Under the pieces are notes generated by a model. The model had not been told where the DNA came from, searched no databases, and was given only the letters and a program-made list of their open reading frames with translations. Shown piece by piece: positions 35,622 to 44,023 of a stretch of 64,000 nucleotides of DNA. A program made the position numbers and the translations under genes. Source of the DNA: Salisediminibacterium beveridgei (GTDB taxonomy: Bacteria > Bacillota > Bacilli > Bacillales > Salisediminibacteriaceae); assembly GCF_001721685.1 (NCBI RefSeq), contig NZ_CP012502.1:1736001-1800000 (forward strand). Reading direction: 5' to 3'. Position 1 is the stretch's first letter; each line of letters opens with the position of its first letter.

Positions 35622-35650
35622 ATCCTATCAGTTTTTTCAGATTACGTCAA
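35622..35650 (-). promoter_or_regulatory. promoter of the glycine riboswitch operon
   Basis: TTGACG (35645-35650) and TAGGAT (35622-35627) are 17 bp apart on the minus strand; the start would fall near 35615, about 40 bases before the aptamer. Confidence 0.6.
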
Positions 35651-35748
35651 TTGCTTGCGAGGTTTTTCACAACCTTGAGAAAGGAATAACTTCCTGGACT
35701 TATTCGTGATATAGTAATTACATAAAAACGAAACTAAGGATGGTATCC

Positions 35749-36816
35749 ATGCTTGACCGACTGCCGATGATCCTGAGCGCCGTGTTAATCTTGTTGACGT
35801 TAACATTCATCGTAGCTTACGTATCTATTGACGAAGAAACAGAGACGACATGGGAACATCATGAAAGTGTAGAAGCAGCAGGCTGGAATCCTGATCAATT
35901 GATCCAGGCCAGAAATTATTATGAATCCATCAATTCGACTGCACTCATGGTCATCTATCAGGGGAAGATTTTGCTCTCTTGGGGTGATGTAACGTCAAAC
36001 ACCAATGCCCACTCCATCCGCAAGAGTTTTTTAAGTGCTTTATACGGTATTGAAATAGAACAAGGTACCTTTTCACTTGATGATTCACTGCGTGATTTCG
36101 AGATTGAAGAAGAACCACCGTTGAGCGGCCTGGAAATGAGGGCGCAACTTGAACACTTGATGAGCTCTACTTCGGGCGTTTACTTGCCAGCGGGGGAAGA
36201 ATCCTGGAACATGCGACAAGCGAGGCCAGCGAGAGGAACCCGGATACCGGGATCGTATTATTATTACAATAACTGGGACTTCAATGTGTTAGGGACGATT
36301 TATAATCAGGAAACAAACCGTGATCTATTTGAAGATTTCACGGAACGAATTGCTGAACCCCTTGGAATGGAAGATTTCAATCTCGGGAATACGCAATATA
36401 AGTTTGAGAATCGAAGATCACTGCATCCTTCCTATTTGTTTAGAATGTCAGCAAGAGACTTTGCACGCTTTGGTCAGCTTTATCTTCAAAAGGGTGTATG
36501 GGATAATGAACAGATTGTGCCGGAAGATTGGGTGGAGCTCAGTACACAACCTCATGCCGAAGTGACATCAAATAATATTTTTGATTACGGCTATCTTTGG
36601 TGGTCGGCAATTGGAGGGATCTATGAAGAACTCGGTATGTTTTCAGCCGTTGGCCGGTATGGTCAATCCATTGAAGTCATTCCTGAGATGGACTTGGTTT
36701 TTGTCCATCGGGTTGATTCTAATCATCATTCTTTTTCCATGGCCAGGGACAGTGTGAACGATTTACAACGGTTGCAGCTTTTACAGCTCATTCTGGATGG
36801 TAAAAAGTCTGAATAA
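35749..36816 (+). CDS. membrane-anchored serine hydrolase (class C beta-lactamase fold)
   Basis: The 355-residue protein has one N-terminal membrane helix (residues 7-26) that should anchor it with the domain outside. Catalytic motifs are SxxK (Ser89-Ile-Arg-Lys92) and a YYN/NNW segment near residue 165. The group includes esterases, D-aminopeptidases and penicillin-binding-like proteins, not necessarily beta-lactamases. The ATG at 35749 is chosen because TAAGGA is well spaced from it; the ATG at 35740 overlaps that site. It stands alone between the riboswitch leader and a terminator. Confidence 0.8.
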   Translation: MLDRLPMILSAVLILLTLTFIVAYVSIDEETETTWEHHESVEAAGWNPDQLIQARNYYESINSTALMVIYQGKILLSWGDVTSNTNAHSIRKSFLSALYGIEIEQGTFSLDDSLRDFEIEEEPPLSGLEMRAQLEHLMSSTSGVYLPAGEESWNMRQARPARGTRIPGSYYYYNNWDFNVLGTIYNQETNRDLFEDFTERIAEPLGMEDFNLGNTQYKFENRRSLHPSYLFRMSARDFARFGQLYLQKGVWDNEQIVPEDWVELSTQPHAEVTSNNIFDYGYLWWSAIGGIYEELGMFSAVGRYGQSIEVIPEMDLVFVHRVDSNHHSFSMARDSVNDLQRLQLLQLILDGKKSE

Positions 36817-36866
36817 AAAACCACCAACGCTTCGTGATTTTACGAGGCTGCTGGTGGTGTTTTTTC
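36814..36866. terminator. bidirectional terminator
   Basis: ACCACCA/TGGTGGT outer arms (36820-36826 with 36853-36859) and an inner stem are flanked by A and T runs. It serves both converging genes and contains the acyltransferase stop codon. Confidence 0.8.
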
Positions 36867-37934
36867 CGGTTTCTTGAATGGTATACCCATCTTTCCAATA
36901 AACAAATAGCCATATTGCCATTTTGACAGCAGGTTCACAGTCAGAATAGACATACTTAAGCTGAAAAAGAAAAGAACAAGAAAATAAAGCCCATTGAAAG
37001 ACAATGGTATCCAGTTAACATATAAATAATCAAATATAAAAATATACGCATAATGCCAAAGGTAGATCCCGAAAGAATATCTGCTGATAAATACAAAGAG
37101 CGGTGGGGGATATTTCAGCTGATGCACAATATAAAATAGCAACAGACTGACTGCGGTTGTTTGAAAAATGATATCGATTCGTTTAGATGAATTATCTGTA
37201 AGCCATCCAAGATGAAAGCTCATCAGCATCAAAAATGTCGTTACTATAGGCAGTACAAGAATGACCTTGCGGTTACGTCTCAGAAAATCAATGAATTCCT
37301 CATAATAAGTGCCCGCATAAAATCCGATCATAAAATAAAAAATCCATCCGAACATGGGAATCCAAAAGAATCTTTCCCAAATGTAAATGATAATGGCACT
37401 ATCTGATGGGGGGGAAACCAGGTTGAAAAAAGCTACATATATAAAATTAATCATGAATGAAACAGCGATAACATTAACCGGGTTCAGGTTTTTCAATTTT
37501 TCACTGAAAAAATAGTGGAATAAATAAAATTGAAAGATAATCAGAATAAAATAGCCATGATAATCACCAGCAAACACATTCATGAGTGCTTTTGCTGACC
37601 ATGTATCAATCCCGAGATGAAAAAACGGCATGGCATAAATCAATGCCATTGTGATGTAAGGAATTAATATGAATTTAAGCCGTTTTGAAAAAAAAGATTC
37701 CGGAATCGGCTTTTTTCGATAGGAGTAGGCAATCACGAATTCTGAAATAAAAACGAACATCGGTGTACCGTAGTTCAATAACAGTTGAGCGGAAACGAGG
37801 ATATCGCTGTAAAATGAACTGACATTGACTGAATCTGACTGAAGTGCGATAAAGATACTGTGAAGCATGACGATACTCAGGCAACCGATACTCCGCAATA
37901 CAAAAATCTCTTTTACTAAACCATCACTCCGCAC
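36840..37934 (-). CDS. acyltransferase family 3 membrane protein
   Basis: A 364-residue integral membrane protein with about ten helices. The N-terminal LRSIGCLSIVMLHS carries the conserved arginine and histidine of acyltransferase 3 enzymes, which move acetyl or other acyl groups from the cytoplasm onto cell-surface sugars or polymers. The best ribosome site, GGGGGTGA, precedes a GTG at 37934; a GTG at 37943 overlaps that site. The acceptor is unknown; it is not in a polysaccharide cluster. Confidence 0.8.
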   Translation of the reverse strand: MRSDGLVKEIFVLRSIGCLSIVMLHSIFIALQSDSVNVSSFYSDILVSAQLLLNYGTPMFVFISEFVIAYSYRKKPIPESFFSKRLKFILIPYITMALIYAMPFFHLGIDTWSAKALMNVFAGDYHGYFILIIFQFYLFHYFFSEKLKNLNPVNVIAVSFMINFIYVAFFNLVSPPSDSAIIIYIWERFFWIPMFGWIFYFMIGFYAGTYYEEFIDFLRRNRKVILVLPIVTTFLMLMSFHLGWLTDNSSKRIDIIFQTTAVSLLLFYIVHQLKYPPPLFVFISRYSFGIYLWHYAYIFIFDYLYVNWIPLSFNGLYFLVLFFFSLSMSILTVNLLSKWQYGYLFIGKMGIPFKKPEKTPPAAS

Positions 37935-38087
37935 AATCGTCACCCCCCAATTTGCCCACAGTCAACTATTTTATCACTGATGGGAACTTCGGTGCAGCAT
38001 CTTCCTTAGAAAAAATGTGTAAAAGTATGATAGCATGTATATTTTACGACTAGCGAAGAAATCGCTCGATGAAAGCAGGGAATCAAT

Positions 38088-38996
38088 ATGTCTAAATTTA
38101 CTACATACTTAATGTTAGTCACCGTAATGATTTTCTGGGGGATGAATGTTGTTGCAATTAAGTTCCTGGTGGATGCTTTCTCACCAGTTATGATGCAAGG
38201 ATTGCGAATTGGATCTGCAGGAATCCTGATTCTCATTTTGCTTTGGTTTTTCAATGATCTAAAACCTGTTACAATTAAACAATGGCTTTATATAACTGCA
38301 GGTGCTCTCTTCGGTCAGGTGCTACATCATGGCATGATTGGGTATGGACTCCAGTTTACAACAGCTTCAAATGGCTCTTTGATTTTAGGGCTGATTCCAA
38401 TCACAACGGCTATTTTTTCTGCATTGTTTTTAAAAGAACCTTTATCGAAATTACAATTCAGCGGTGTGATTGTTGCTTTTGCAGGGGTCTTTTTTGTTGT
38501 TGTGGAACCCAACCCGAATCATTGGCTGGTTTCCACAGGTGATTTGTTTATTTTCACAGGTATGATGGTACAGGCCTTTTCTTTTATCATTATCCGAAAA
38601 GCAACGATAACAATGAACCCGAGACAAATGACTGTCATTATGTTGTTGATCGGCGCAGCATTTCTGACCGTGTTCGGTTTTACTGTTGAAGATCCGAATA
38701 TACCTCCAGTCATAGGAAATAGTTGGATTTGGATTGTGTTTTTTTCGTCTGCAATTCTTGCCACAGGTCTTGGGCACATTATGTATAATGCAGCGATTCA
38801 GCGAATTGGAGCAGGACAGACAGCCGTTTTTAATAATCTCGTTCCACTTTTTGCAATGACTGGTGCTTATTTTTTACTGGGTGAACCCATTCACCTGCGA
38901 CACATTGTCGGATTTATTTTCATTGTATCCGGTGTTTTTCTTGGTACAGGTTATATTGAACAAAGAATCAATGCACGTACCAGAGCCTCATCATGA
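38088..38996 (+). CDS. EamA/DMT-family transporter
   Basis: The 302-residue protein has ten predicted membrane helices in two EamA repeats (about residues 5-135 and 150-290), characteristic of drug/metabolite exporters. WGMNVVAIKFLVDAFSP in the first helix pair and YFLLGEPIHLRHIVG in the last repeat are typical. Substrates are often amino acids or metabolites. AGCAGGGA precedes the ATG. A terminator overlapping the stop marks a single-gene unit. Confidence 0.88.
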   Translation: MSKFTTYLMLVTVMIFWGMNVVAIKFLVDAFSPVMMQGLRIGSAGILILILLWFFNDLKPVTIKQWLYITAGALFGQVLHHGMIGYGLQFTTASNGSLILGLIPITTAIFSALFLKEPLSKLQFSGVIVAFAGVFFVVVEPNPNHWLVSTGDLFIFTGMMVQAFSFIIIRKATITMNPRQMTVIMLLIGAAFLTVFGFTVEDPNIPPVIGNSWIWIVFFSSAILATGLGHIMYNAAIQRIGAGQTAVFNNLVPLFAMTGAYFLLGEPIHLRHIVGFIFIVSGVFLGTGYIEQRINARTRASS

Positions 38997-39016
38997 CTGT
39001 GATGAGGCCTTTTTTA
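38983..39016 (+). terminator. terminator overlapping the EamA stop
   Basis: GCCTCATCA/TGATGAGGC (38984-38992 with 39000-39008) is followed by CTTTTTT; the stop codon is in the loop. Confidence 0.9.
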
Positions 39017-39027
39017 TGTTCGTATTG

Positions 39028-39041
39028 TGTAAACGCTTACC
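39028..39041 (+). promoter_or_regulatory. candidate CcpA cre site upstream of amt
   Basis: TGTAAACGCTTACC fits the cre consensus closely, missing the last position. It lies about 75 bp before the predicted start of amt, where CcpA can activate or repress. Confidence 0.5.
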
Positions 39042-39051
39042 ATAATTACCC

Positions 39052-39068
39052 TGTCAAAAAACCTGACA
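39052..39068 (+). promoter_or_regulatory. perfect TnrA/GlnR box upstream of amt
   Basis: TGTCAAAAAACCTGACA matches TGTNA-N7-TNACA without error. Its centre is about 49 bp before the predicted start, the position at which TnrA activates nitrogen genes such as the B. subtilis amtB operon. Confidence 0.8.
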
Positions 39069-39071
39069 AAA

Positions 39072-39102
39072 TTGATGATTCTGAAAATTATGACGGTATA
39101 CT
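39072..39102 (+). promoter_or_regulatory. probable promoter of amt
   Basis: TATACT (39097-39102) with TTGATG (39072-39077) at 19 bp. The loose spacing fits a promoter that needs an activator. Confidence 0.5.
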
Positions 39103-39159
39103 TTGACTTAAGTTCAGCGTAACAAAAGCTGACACAAAATTTTAAGAGGAGTGAGTCAA

Positions 39160-40440
39160 ATGGATGAAATGTTTTTATTGAACAACGTCTTTATCATTGT
39201 TGCTTTTACCCTGGTGTTGTTAATGCAGGGAGGATTCATTCTTCTTGAAGCAGGTTCAACGCGAATGAAGAACGCAGGACACATTGCAGGGAAAACGATT
39301 TTCTCTGTAGGAATTGCGTCACTGGTATTCTGGGCAGTCGGTTACGGATTTATTTATGGTGAAGGGAATTTATTTATCGGTTTTTCGGACTTTTTCTACG
39401 GTGACTTCACTACAGAAGTAGATGGCCTCGCTGGCTCGGTTGACTTTTTGTTCCAGTTGGCCTTTGCAGCCATTGCTTTGACCATTGCTTTCGGTGGTTT
39501 TGCTGAACGTGCGAAGCTGTCAGCTTACATCGTATTCGCTGTATTGTTCTCCGCAGCAGTCTATCCGGTGGTTGCACACTGGATCTGGGGCGACGGCTGG
39601 TTGGCTGGCCTTGGCAAGCAGGATTTTGCGGGTTCAACAGTTGTTCACTTAACCGGTGCGATGGCGGCGCTGGCCGCAACAATCGTTTTGAAACCGCGTA
39701 TTGGTAAATTCAATAAAGACGGTTCCGCGAACGACGTACCAGGTCACAACCAGGTATATACTGCATTAGGTGTTCTCCTGCTGTGGGTTGGTTGGTTCGG
39801 CTTTAACGGTGGTAGTACACTTGGTGTTGATGGTGCTTTCTTCGGTTATGTTGCACTGACTACACAGTTGGCTGCTGCGGCAGGTGCATTGGCCGCTATG
39901 GGTACAGTCATGATCCTTCGTGGTAAAGCAGATGTTCCAACTATGCTGAACGGTGCACTTGCAGGTCTTGTTGCCATTACTGCATCAACGGCATTTGTCG
40001 CTACATGGGCAGCAGTTGTCATCGGGATCATCGGTGGTATTCTTGTCTATCTTGCCATGGTATTCTTTGATAAAATGGGCATAGATGATCCAATCTTTGC
40101 ACTTTCTGTTCACGGTGTTGCCGGCATTTGGGGAACACTTTCAACAGGATTCTTTGCAACGCCGGCACTCGCGGAAATGAACGGTGGTCTTCCGGGATTG
40201 TTTTACGGCGGTGGATTCGCTCAGCTGGGTGTTCAGTTCACAGGTGTTGCTGTATCCGGTCTATATGCATTCGTTGTAGCATATATTATCCTGAAGGTAA
40301 TGGATAAGACAATGGGCGGTATCCGCGTCTCTGAAGAAGAAGAGCTTATGGGTCTTGATATCAGTGAACACGGTAGCTACGGTTACCCAGAAAACGTAGA
40401 ACAAATGGAATCCAAAAACAATAAACAGGCAGGTGCATAA
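39160..40440 (+). CDS. amt: ammonium transporter
   Basis: A 426-residue Amt/MEP/Rh channel with 11 helices that brings ammonium into the cell. GGFILLEAGSTRMKN in the first helix, the HLTGAMAAL and HGVAGIWGT segments with the twin pore histidines, and the GGxxxFxxYxxLT-type block are all present. No signal peptide is seen. The ATG at 39160 follows GAGGAG; a GTG at 39151 overlaps it. Unlike most amt loci, the next gene is not a PII protein (glnK) but a GlnD-like nucleotidyltransferase gene. Confidence 0.95.
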   Translation: MDEMFLLNNVFIIVAFTLVLLMQGGFILLEAGSTRMKNAGHIAGKTIFSVGIASLVFWAVGYGFIYGEGNLFIGFSDFFYGDFTTEVDGLAGSVDFLFQLAFAAIALTIAFGGFAERAKLSAYIVFAVLFSAAVYPVVAHWIWGDGWLAGLGKQDFAGSTVVHLTGAMAALAATIVLKPRIGKFNKDGSANDVPGHNQVYTALGVLLLWVGWFGFNGGSTLGVDGAFFGYVALTTQLAAAAGALAAMGTVMILRGKADVPTMLNGALAGLVAITASTAFVATWAAVVIGIIGGILVYLAMVFFDKMGIDDPIFALSVHGVAGIWGTLSTGFFATPALAEMNGGLPGLFYGGGFAQLGVQFTGVAVSGLYAFVVAYIILKVMDKTMGGIRVSEEEELMGLDISEHGSYGYPENVEQMESKNNKQAGA

Positions 40441-40443
40441 TTT

Positions 40444-41436
40444 ATGGACATGGGAACAGCGTCAAACCCTACGTTTCATTCTTTTGAATCGATTCGTGAC
40501 TGGTTTCATCCGTTGATCGAATCGGACAATATCAGTCTATCTGATTTGCATGGTTCCCATGAACAGTGTCTTCAATCTGTTTTGAGTTTGGCACAAAGAG
40601 ATCAAAAGCGGGCGCGGGGCGAGGCCCCCGCTCCTTTTGTGTTTTTTGTGATGGGCAGTGCCGGAAGAATGGAGCAGGCACGTTTCAGCGATCAGGACCA
40701 CGGCATATTCTTTGAAGGGCAAGAGGGTAATCAGACTTATTTCCTTGAATTAGGGGAGAGGATTGCAGAAGGATTGGCCATTTGCGGCTATCCTTTGTGT
40801 GAAGGGAAAATTATGGCCAGTGAAGAACGCTGGTGCAAAAATGAGCAGGGGTGGGAAAAGCAGCTTCAGGACTGGATCGAGGAAGACACCTGGGAATCCA
40901 TGCGTTACCTCACCATTTTCCTCGACAGTCGTGTGATCTCAGGTGATCCTGATTTCTTTTTATCTTTCAAAAAACAACTGATGGAAGATACCATGTCAAA
41001 TAACCCTCGCGTTGTAAAACGACTCGCCGACAATGTCGGGCATCGAAAAAAAGGCAAAGGCGTCCTGGGCCAGTTTTTCACAGAGCAGAAAGGAGAATAT
41101 AAAGGGTTACTCGATTTTAGAGAGACCGTTTTATTCCCGTATGTACATGCTGCAAGAATCCTTGCCTTTTCCTACGCTATTACGGATGCATCGACAATCA
41201 ATCGGTTTATTGCCTTGCAAAATCATCTCGAACAAACAGAAAAAATCAAAGAAAGTTTTCATTCAGCATTACAGTTTCGGTTGAAGCACCACCAGGGAAG
41301 CACACGCAACTCAACACATTATCTTGATCCTGCTTTATGGAGTACTGAAGAGAAAAAACAAGTAAGATACTGGATGAAAACAGGCAAGCAGACCCTTGAT
41401 GATGCCATTCGCCACGCGGAATATAAGGGGGGATAA
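40444..41436 (+). CDS. DUF294-type putative nucleotidyltransferase
   Basis: This 330-residue protein has the pol-beta superfamily signature GSAGR (residues 71-75) followed by SDQD (82-85), giving the two metal-binding aspartates seen in GlnD-type nucleotidyltransferases. A helical DUF294 C-terminal region follows. The CBS or cyclic-nucleotide domains that often precede DUF294 are absent. It starts three bases after amt and three bases before an exonuclease gene, so the three form one operon. It might modify a protein that gates Amt or make a nucleotide signal; this is inference. Confidence 0.85.
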   Translation: MDMGTASNPTFHSFESIRDWFHPLIESDNISLSDLHGSHEQCLQSVLSLAQRDQKRARGEAPAPFVFFVMGSAGRMEQARFSDQDHGIFFEGQEGNQTYFLELGERIAEGLAICGYPLCEGKIMASEERWCKNEQGWEKQLQDWIEEDTWESMRYLTIFLDSRVISGDPDFFLSFKKQLMEDTMSNNPRVVKRLADNVGHRKKGKGVLGQFFTEQKGEYKGLLDFRETVLFPYVHAARILAFSYAITDASTINRFIALQNHLEQTEKIKESFHSALQFRLKHHQGSTRNSTHYLDPALWSTEEKKQVRYWMKTGKQTLDDAIRHAEYKGG

Positions 41437-41439
41437 ACG

Positions 41440-42141
41440 GTGAATCCAATGACACAACTGATCCGGCAATTATCCGGTATCATTCAAAATAACGGCGAAG
41501 CTGATGCAGCGGCTGCCGCATTTATTAAGGAAGCCGAAAAAGCCGCCAAAGAGCGAAGTGATTTGAATACGCCTTTGACGGAACTTTCCTGTACTGTATT
41601 TGATTTGGAAACGACCGGATTCTATCCGTACAAACAGGATCGCATCCTCTCCATCGGTGCAGTCAAAGTATCCGATGGAGAAGTTGTCGATCAAACATTT
41701 TACAGTTGTGTTTATTATGATAAACCGATATCGCCAGAAATTCAGACACTGACAGGATTGACAGAACAGGATGTCATTAACGCCCCGGCAGAAGCAGATG
41801 TATTGACAGATTTTTTTCGATTTATCGGAAATGACATTCTCGTGGCGCATCATGCCGCTCATGAGAAAGGGTTCATGCAGGACGCCATGTGGCGAAGTTT
41901 TCGTGCAACGTTTCAACGCAGACTCCTCGATACGGTTTTTTTAACTCGGCTATACGAACCATTGAAACAAACGGTGAACCTCGAAGACTGCTGTAAACAT
42001 TTCAACATCTCCACTGACGGACGGCACAATGCCCTTTCTGATGCAAGAATGACAGGTGAACTGTGGATTCAAACCTCCGAAGCACTATCAAAAAGCGGAA
42101 TTCATACATTAAAGGATGTATACCGTCTGTTAGCCAGGTGA
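41440..42141 (+). CDS. DEDDh 3'-5' exonuclease (DnaQ/PolC-epsilon type)
   Basis: The 233-residue protein has all DnaQ-type exonuclease motifs: Exo I with Asp55 and Glu57 (FDLETTGF), Exo II around DILVAHHAAHEKGF, and Exo III HNALSDARMT. About 45 helical residues precede the domain. The GTG at 41440 is chosen since GGGGGAT is well spaced from it. Such genes often pair with DUF294 genes, which suggests the nuclease may act on a nucleotide product or RNA rather than in replication; this is inference. Confidence 0.88.
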   Translation: MNPMTQLIRQLSGIIQNNGEADAAAAAFIKEAEKAAKERSDLNTPLTELSCTVFDLETTGFYPYKQDRILSIGAVKVSDGEVVDQTFYSCVYYDKPISPEIQTLTGLTEQDVINAPAEADVLTDFFRFIGNDILVAHHAAHEKGFMQDAMWRSFRATFQRRLLDTVFLTRLYEPLKQTVNLEDCCKHFNISTDGRHNALSDARMTGELWIQTSEALSKSGIHTLKDVYRLLAR

Positions 42142-42157
42142 TTGATCAAGACTTTCT

Positions 42158-43219
42158 TTAATCGGTGCCAAAATGTGCCTTGAATACGTCGTGTTCTCTC
42201 AGAATGCTGATAGCTCGTTGGCGGTGTTTTTCTTCGTGTAGATATGTTTTACGTTTCGGTTTCACATCAGGAGCCAAAATGATTGCCCTTTCCCATTCAT
42301 CTCGATTCAGGGTAAGGGTTTTCGTGTAGTCAAAAAACCCTGTTCTTGTGAACACTTTATGTAATCGTTCATGACGATGATCATGAACCAGCGCCATTAA
42401 ATAAGAGGCGAGACCGACCTGGATGCCGTGCATTAGCGGTTTTTCCGTAATTTGATCCAAAGCATGGGAAATCATATGTTCAGCGCCACTGATCGGCGAG
42501 CTGTTGCCGCTGATCATTGTGGAAATACCTCCCATCGCCATGGAACTGATCAGTTCTTTTATAAATACATCGTTTTGAATATCCTCCATCGGTGTTCTGA
42601 CAAAGCTGTTTACACCCTTCTTACTGAGCATCGCCGCGAAAGCATGGACATTGTCAATTCCTTTAGACTCCTCATAATACCAATCATGCATGGCGGTAAT
42701 GTTCGACATCAGATCCCCGGTTCCTGCAAGGATCATTTCCTTCGGAGCGTGACGGATAATATCGAGGTCAGCAATCACTCCAAAAGGAATCATTGCAGGA
42801 ACTGTCGTTTTTTTACCATCCACAAACAAAGAACAGTTACTTGAAGCAAATCCATCATTAGACGGTGAAGTGGGAATACTGACAAAAGGAACGCGTCGAC
42901 TGAAAGCCATATATTTGCCAGCATCGATAACAGCTCCTCCGCCTGCTGCAGCCAGACAATCAAAGCGATTGAGCTCAAATGCTTTACTGATCAACTGGTG
43001 AATATCTTCATCACCATGGATTCTGACAGTTGTCAATTCCGCTTGTTTTGAGAATCCTTCAAGTAAATCTTCTTTAACCACGTCTTCAGCAAACGAGTCA
43101 AATATAATCCCGATTTTCAAAAAACCGTGCTTATGACAATGACCAGAAAAAGATTTTCTTACCCCGCTTCCGATATCCAGAATATCAGGAATGGGGATGC
43201 TCATACCTGACTGATTCAT
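42158..43219 (-). CDS. sn-glycerol-1-phosphate dehydrogenase-like protein
   Basis: The 353-residue protein belongs to the iron/zinc alcohol dehydrogenase-dehydroquinate synthase superfamily, G1P dehydrogenase branch (EgsA/AraM). Markers are AAGGGAVIDAGKYMAF, PTSPSNDGFASS and the metal-binding GAEHMISHALD. The family makes sn-glycerol-1-phosphate from DHAP, the archaeal-type lipid precursor; in B. subtilis AraM feeds PcrB. Four-base overlap with the upstream HAD gene shows a two-gene operon. No pcrB homologue is in the window. Confidence 0.85.
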   Translation of the reverse strand: MNQSGMSIPIPDILDIGSGVRKSFSGHCHKHGFLKIGIIFDSFAEDVVKEDLLEGFSKQAELTTVRIHGDEDIHQLISKAFELNRFDCLAAAGGGAVIDAGKYMAFSRRVPFVSIPTSPSNDGFASSNCSLFVDGKKTTVPAMIPFGVIADLDIIRHAPKEMILAGTGDLMSNITAMHDWYYEESKGIDNVHAFAAMLSKKGVNSFVRTPMEDIQNDVFIKELISSMAMGGISTMISGNSSPISGAEHMISHALDQITEKPLMHGIQVGLASYLMALVHDHRHERLHKVFTRTGFFDYTKTLTLNRDEWERAIILAPDVKPKRKTYLHEEKHRQRAISILREHDVFKAHFGTD

Positions 43220-43872
43220 ATTTTACCAGGCCACCCTTCTTGAGACTGGACGTTCATGATCTCTTTAAATGAATTAACTTCCGTAAACGGTGTGCCCTGA
43301 CTGGACAAAATATCTACCAATCCATCTTTGGCATACATCCGGTCCGCTTCCTTAGCAGGGTGAGCGTCTGGTTCACTGTCACCGTAATAAAACAAATAGT
43401 CGTACGTATTTTTCAAGTCCTTCATCACAGCTTGTTTGTCAATACCATAACGCTTTGAATAGAACGGGTTATGTGGGTCAACGGCTAAATGAATGTTGCC
43501 ATCCTGATAAAAACCGCGGTTTGAATAGACAGGAACATTCGGTAAGCTGTGCATTCGTAAGAGTTCGCGAATGTAATAGTCCGTCCCGGCACTGAGAATG
43601 ATAAAGTCTCCACCATTTGCGTGGACTTCGTCGATGAACGGTTTAACAGATTCATCAAGTGGAATTTCTTTGATCATTTCGAGAATTTTATCTTCTTCTT
43701 CATTAATTGAACTGAAAATCTTTGTCAGAAATTCTATATCCAAAAAGTCACCTTTCTTCCATTTGTAATACAGTGACTCTCCTTCTGGATAATATTGATG
43801 AATCACAAGCCAGTAAAAGTCCTCCTTGGAAATCGTTCCATCAAAGTCTGATACAAAAGCCCAACTTGTCAT
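43216..43872 (-). CDS. MtnX-like HAD-IB family phosphatase
   Basis: A 218-residue HAD hydrolase with motif I DFDGTIS, motif II LSAGTD and motif III/IV YYGDSEPDAHPAKEAD. The large cap between motifs I and II and the overall pattern match the MtnX-like phosphatases, though no other methionine-salvage gene is near. The ATG at 43872 follows AGGGAG; a TTG at 43878 is less well placed. Coupling to the G1P dehydrogenase suggests that a sugar- or glycerol-phosphate is its substrate. Confidence 0.83.
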   Translation of the reverse strand: MTSWAFVSDFDGTISKEDFYWLVIHQYYPEGESLYYKWKKGDFLDIEFLTKIFSSINEEEDKILEMIKEIPLDESVKPFIDEVHANGGDFIILSAGTDYYIRELLRMHSLPNVPVYSNRGFYQDGNIHLAVDPHNPFYSKRYGIDKQAVMKDLKNTYDYLFYYGDSEPDAHPAKEADRMYAKDGLVDILSSQGTPFTEVNSFKEIMNVQSQEGWPGKI

Positions 43873-44023
43873 AAACAATCACTCTCCCTGCGAAATTAAC
43901 ATGACACTTAACAGTTTAGCACATTCCTGTGTTGAATTTTCAACTTATATCTTTCCAAATAGACCGTGGGTATGATAAGATTAATTTCAAAATTCAGAAA
44001 CTATGCAGGAAAGGAACATGACG

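Larger units (their letters stand above)
35322..35748. other. riboswitch-bearing leader between divergent genes
   Basis: The stretch contains, on the minus strand, a promoter (35622-35650), a glycine aptamer (35485-35572), a terminator (35424-35451) and about 100 further bases before the ACT gene. On the plus side it holds the start region of the serine hydrolase gene; no good plus-strand promoter is clear. Confidence 0.7.

Noticed and set aside
43879..44023. T-box or leader-peptide attenuator before ilvA
   Set aside because: The 145-base gap has no T-box motif, no run of isoleucine codons and no terminator hairpin.
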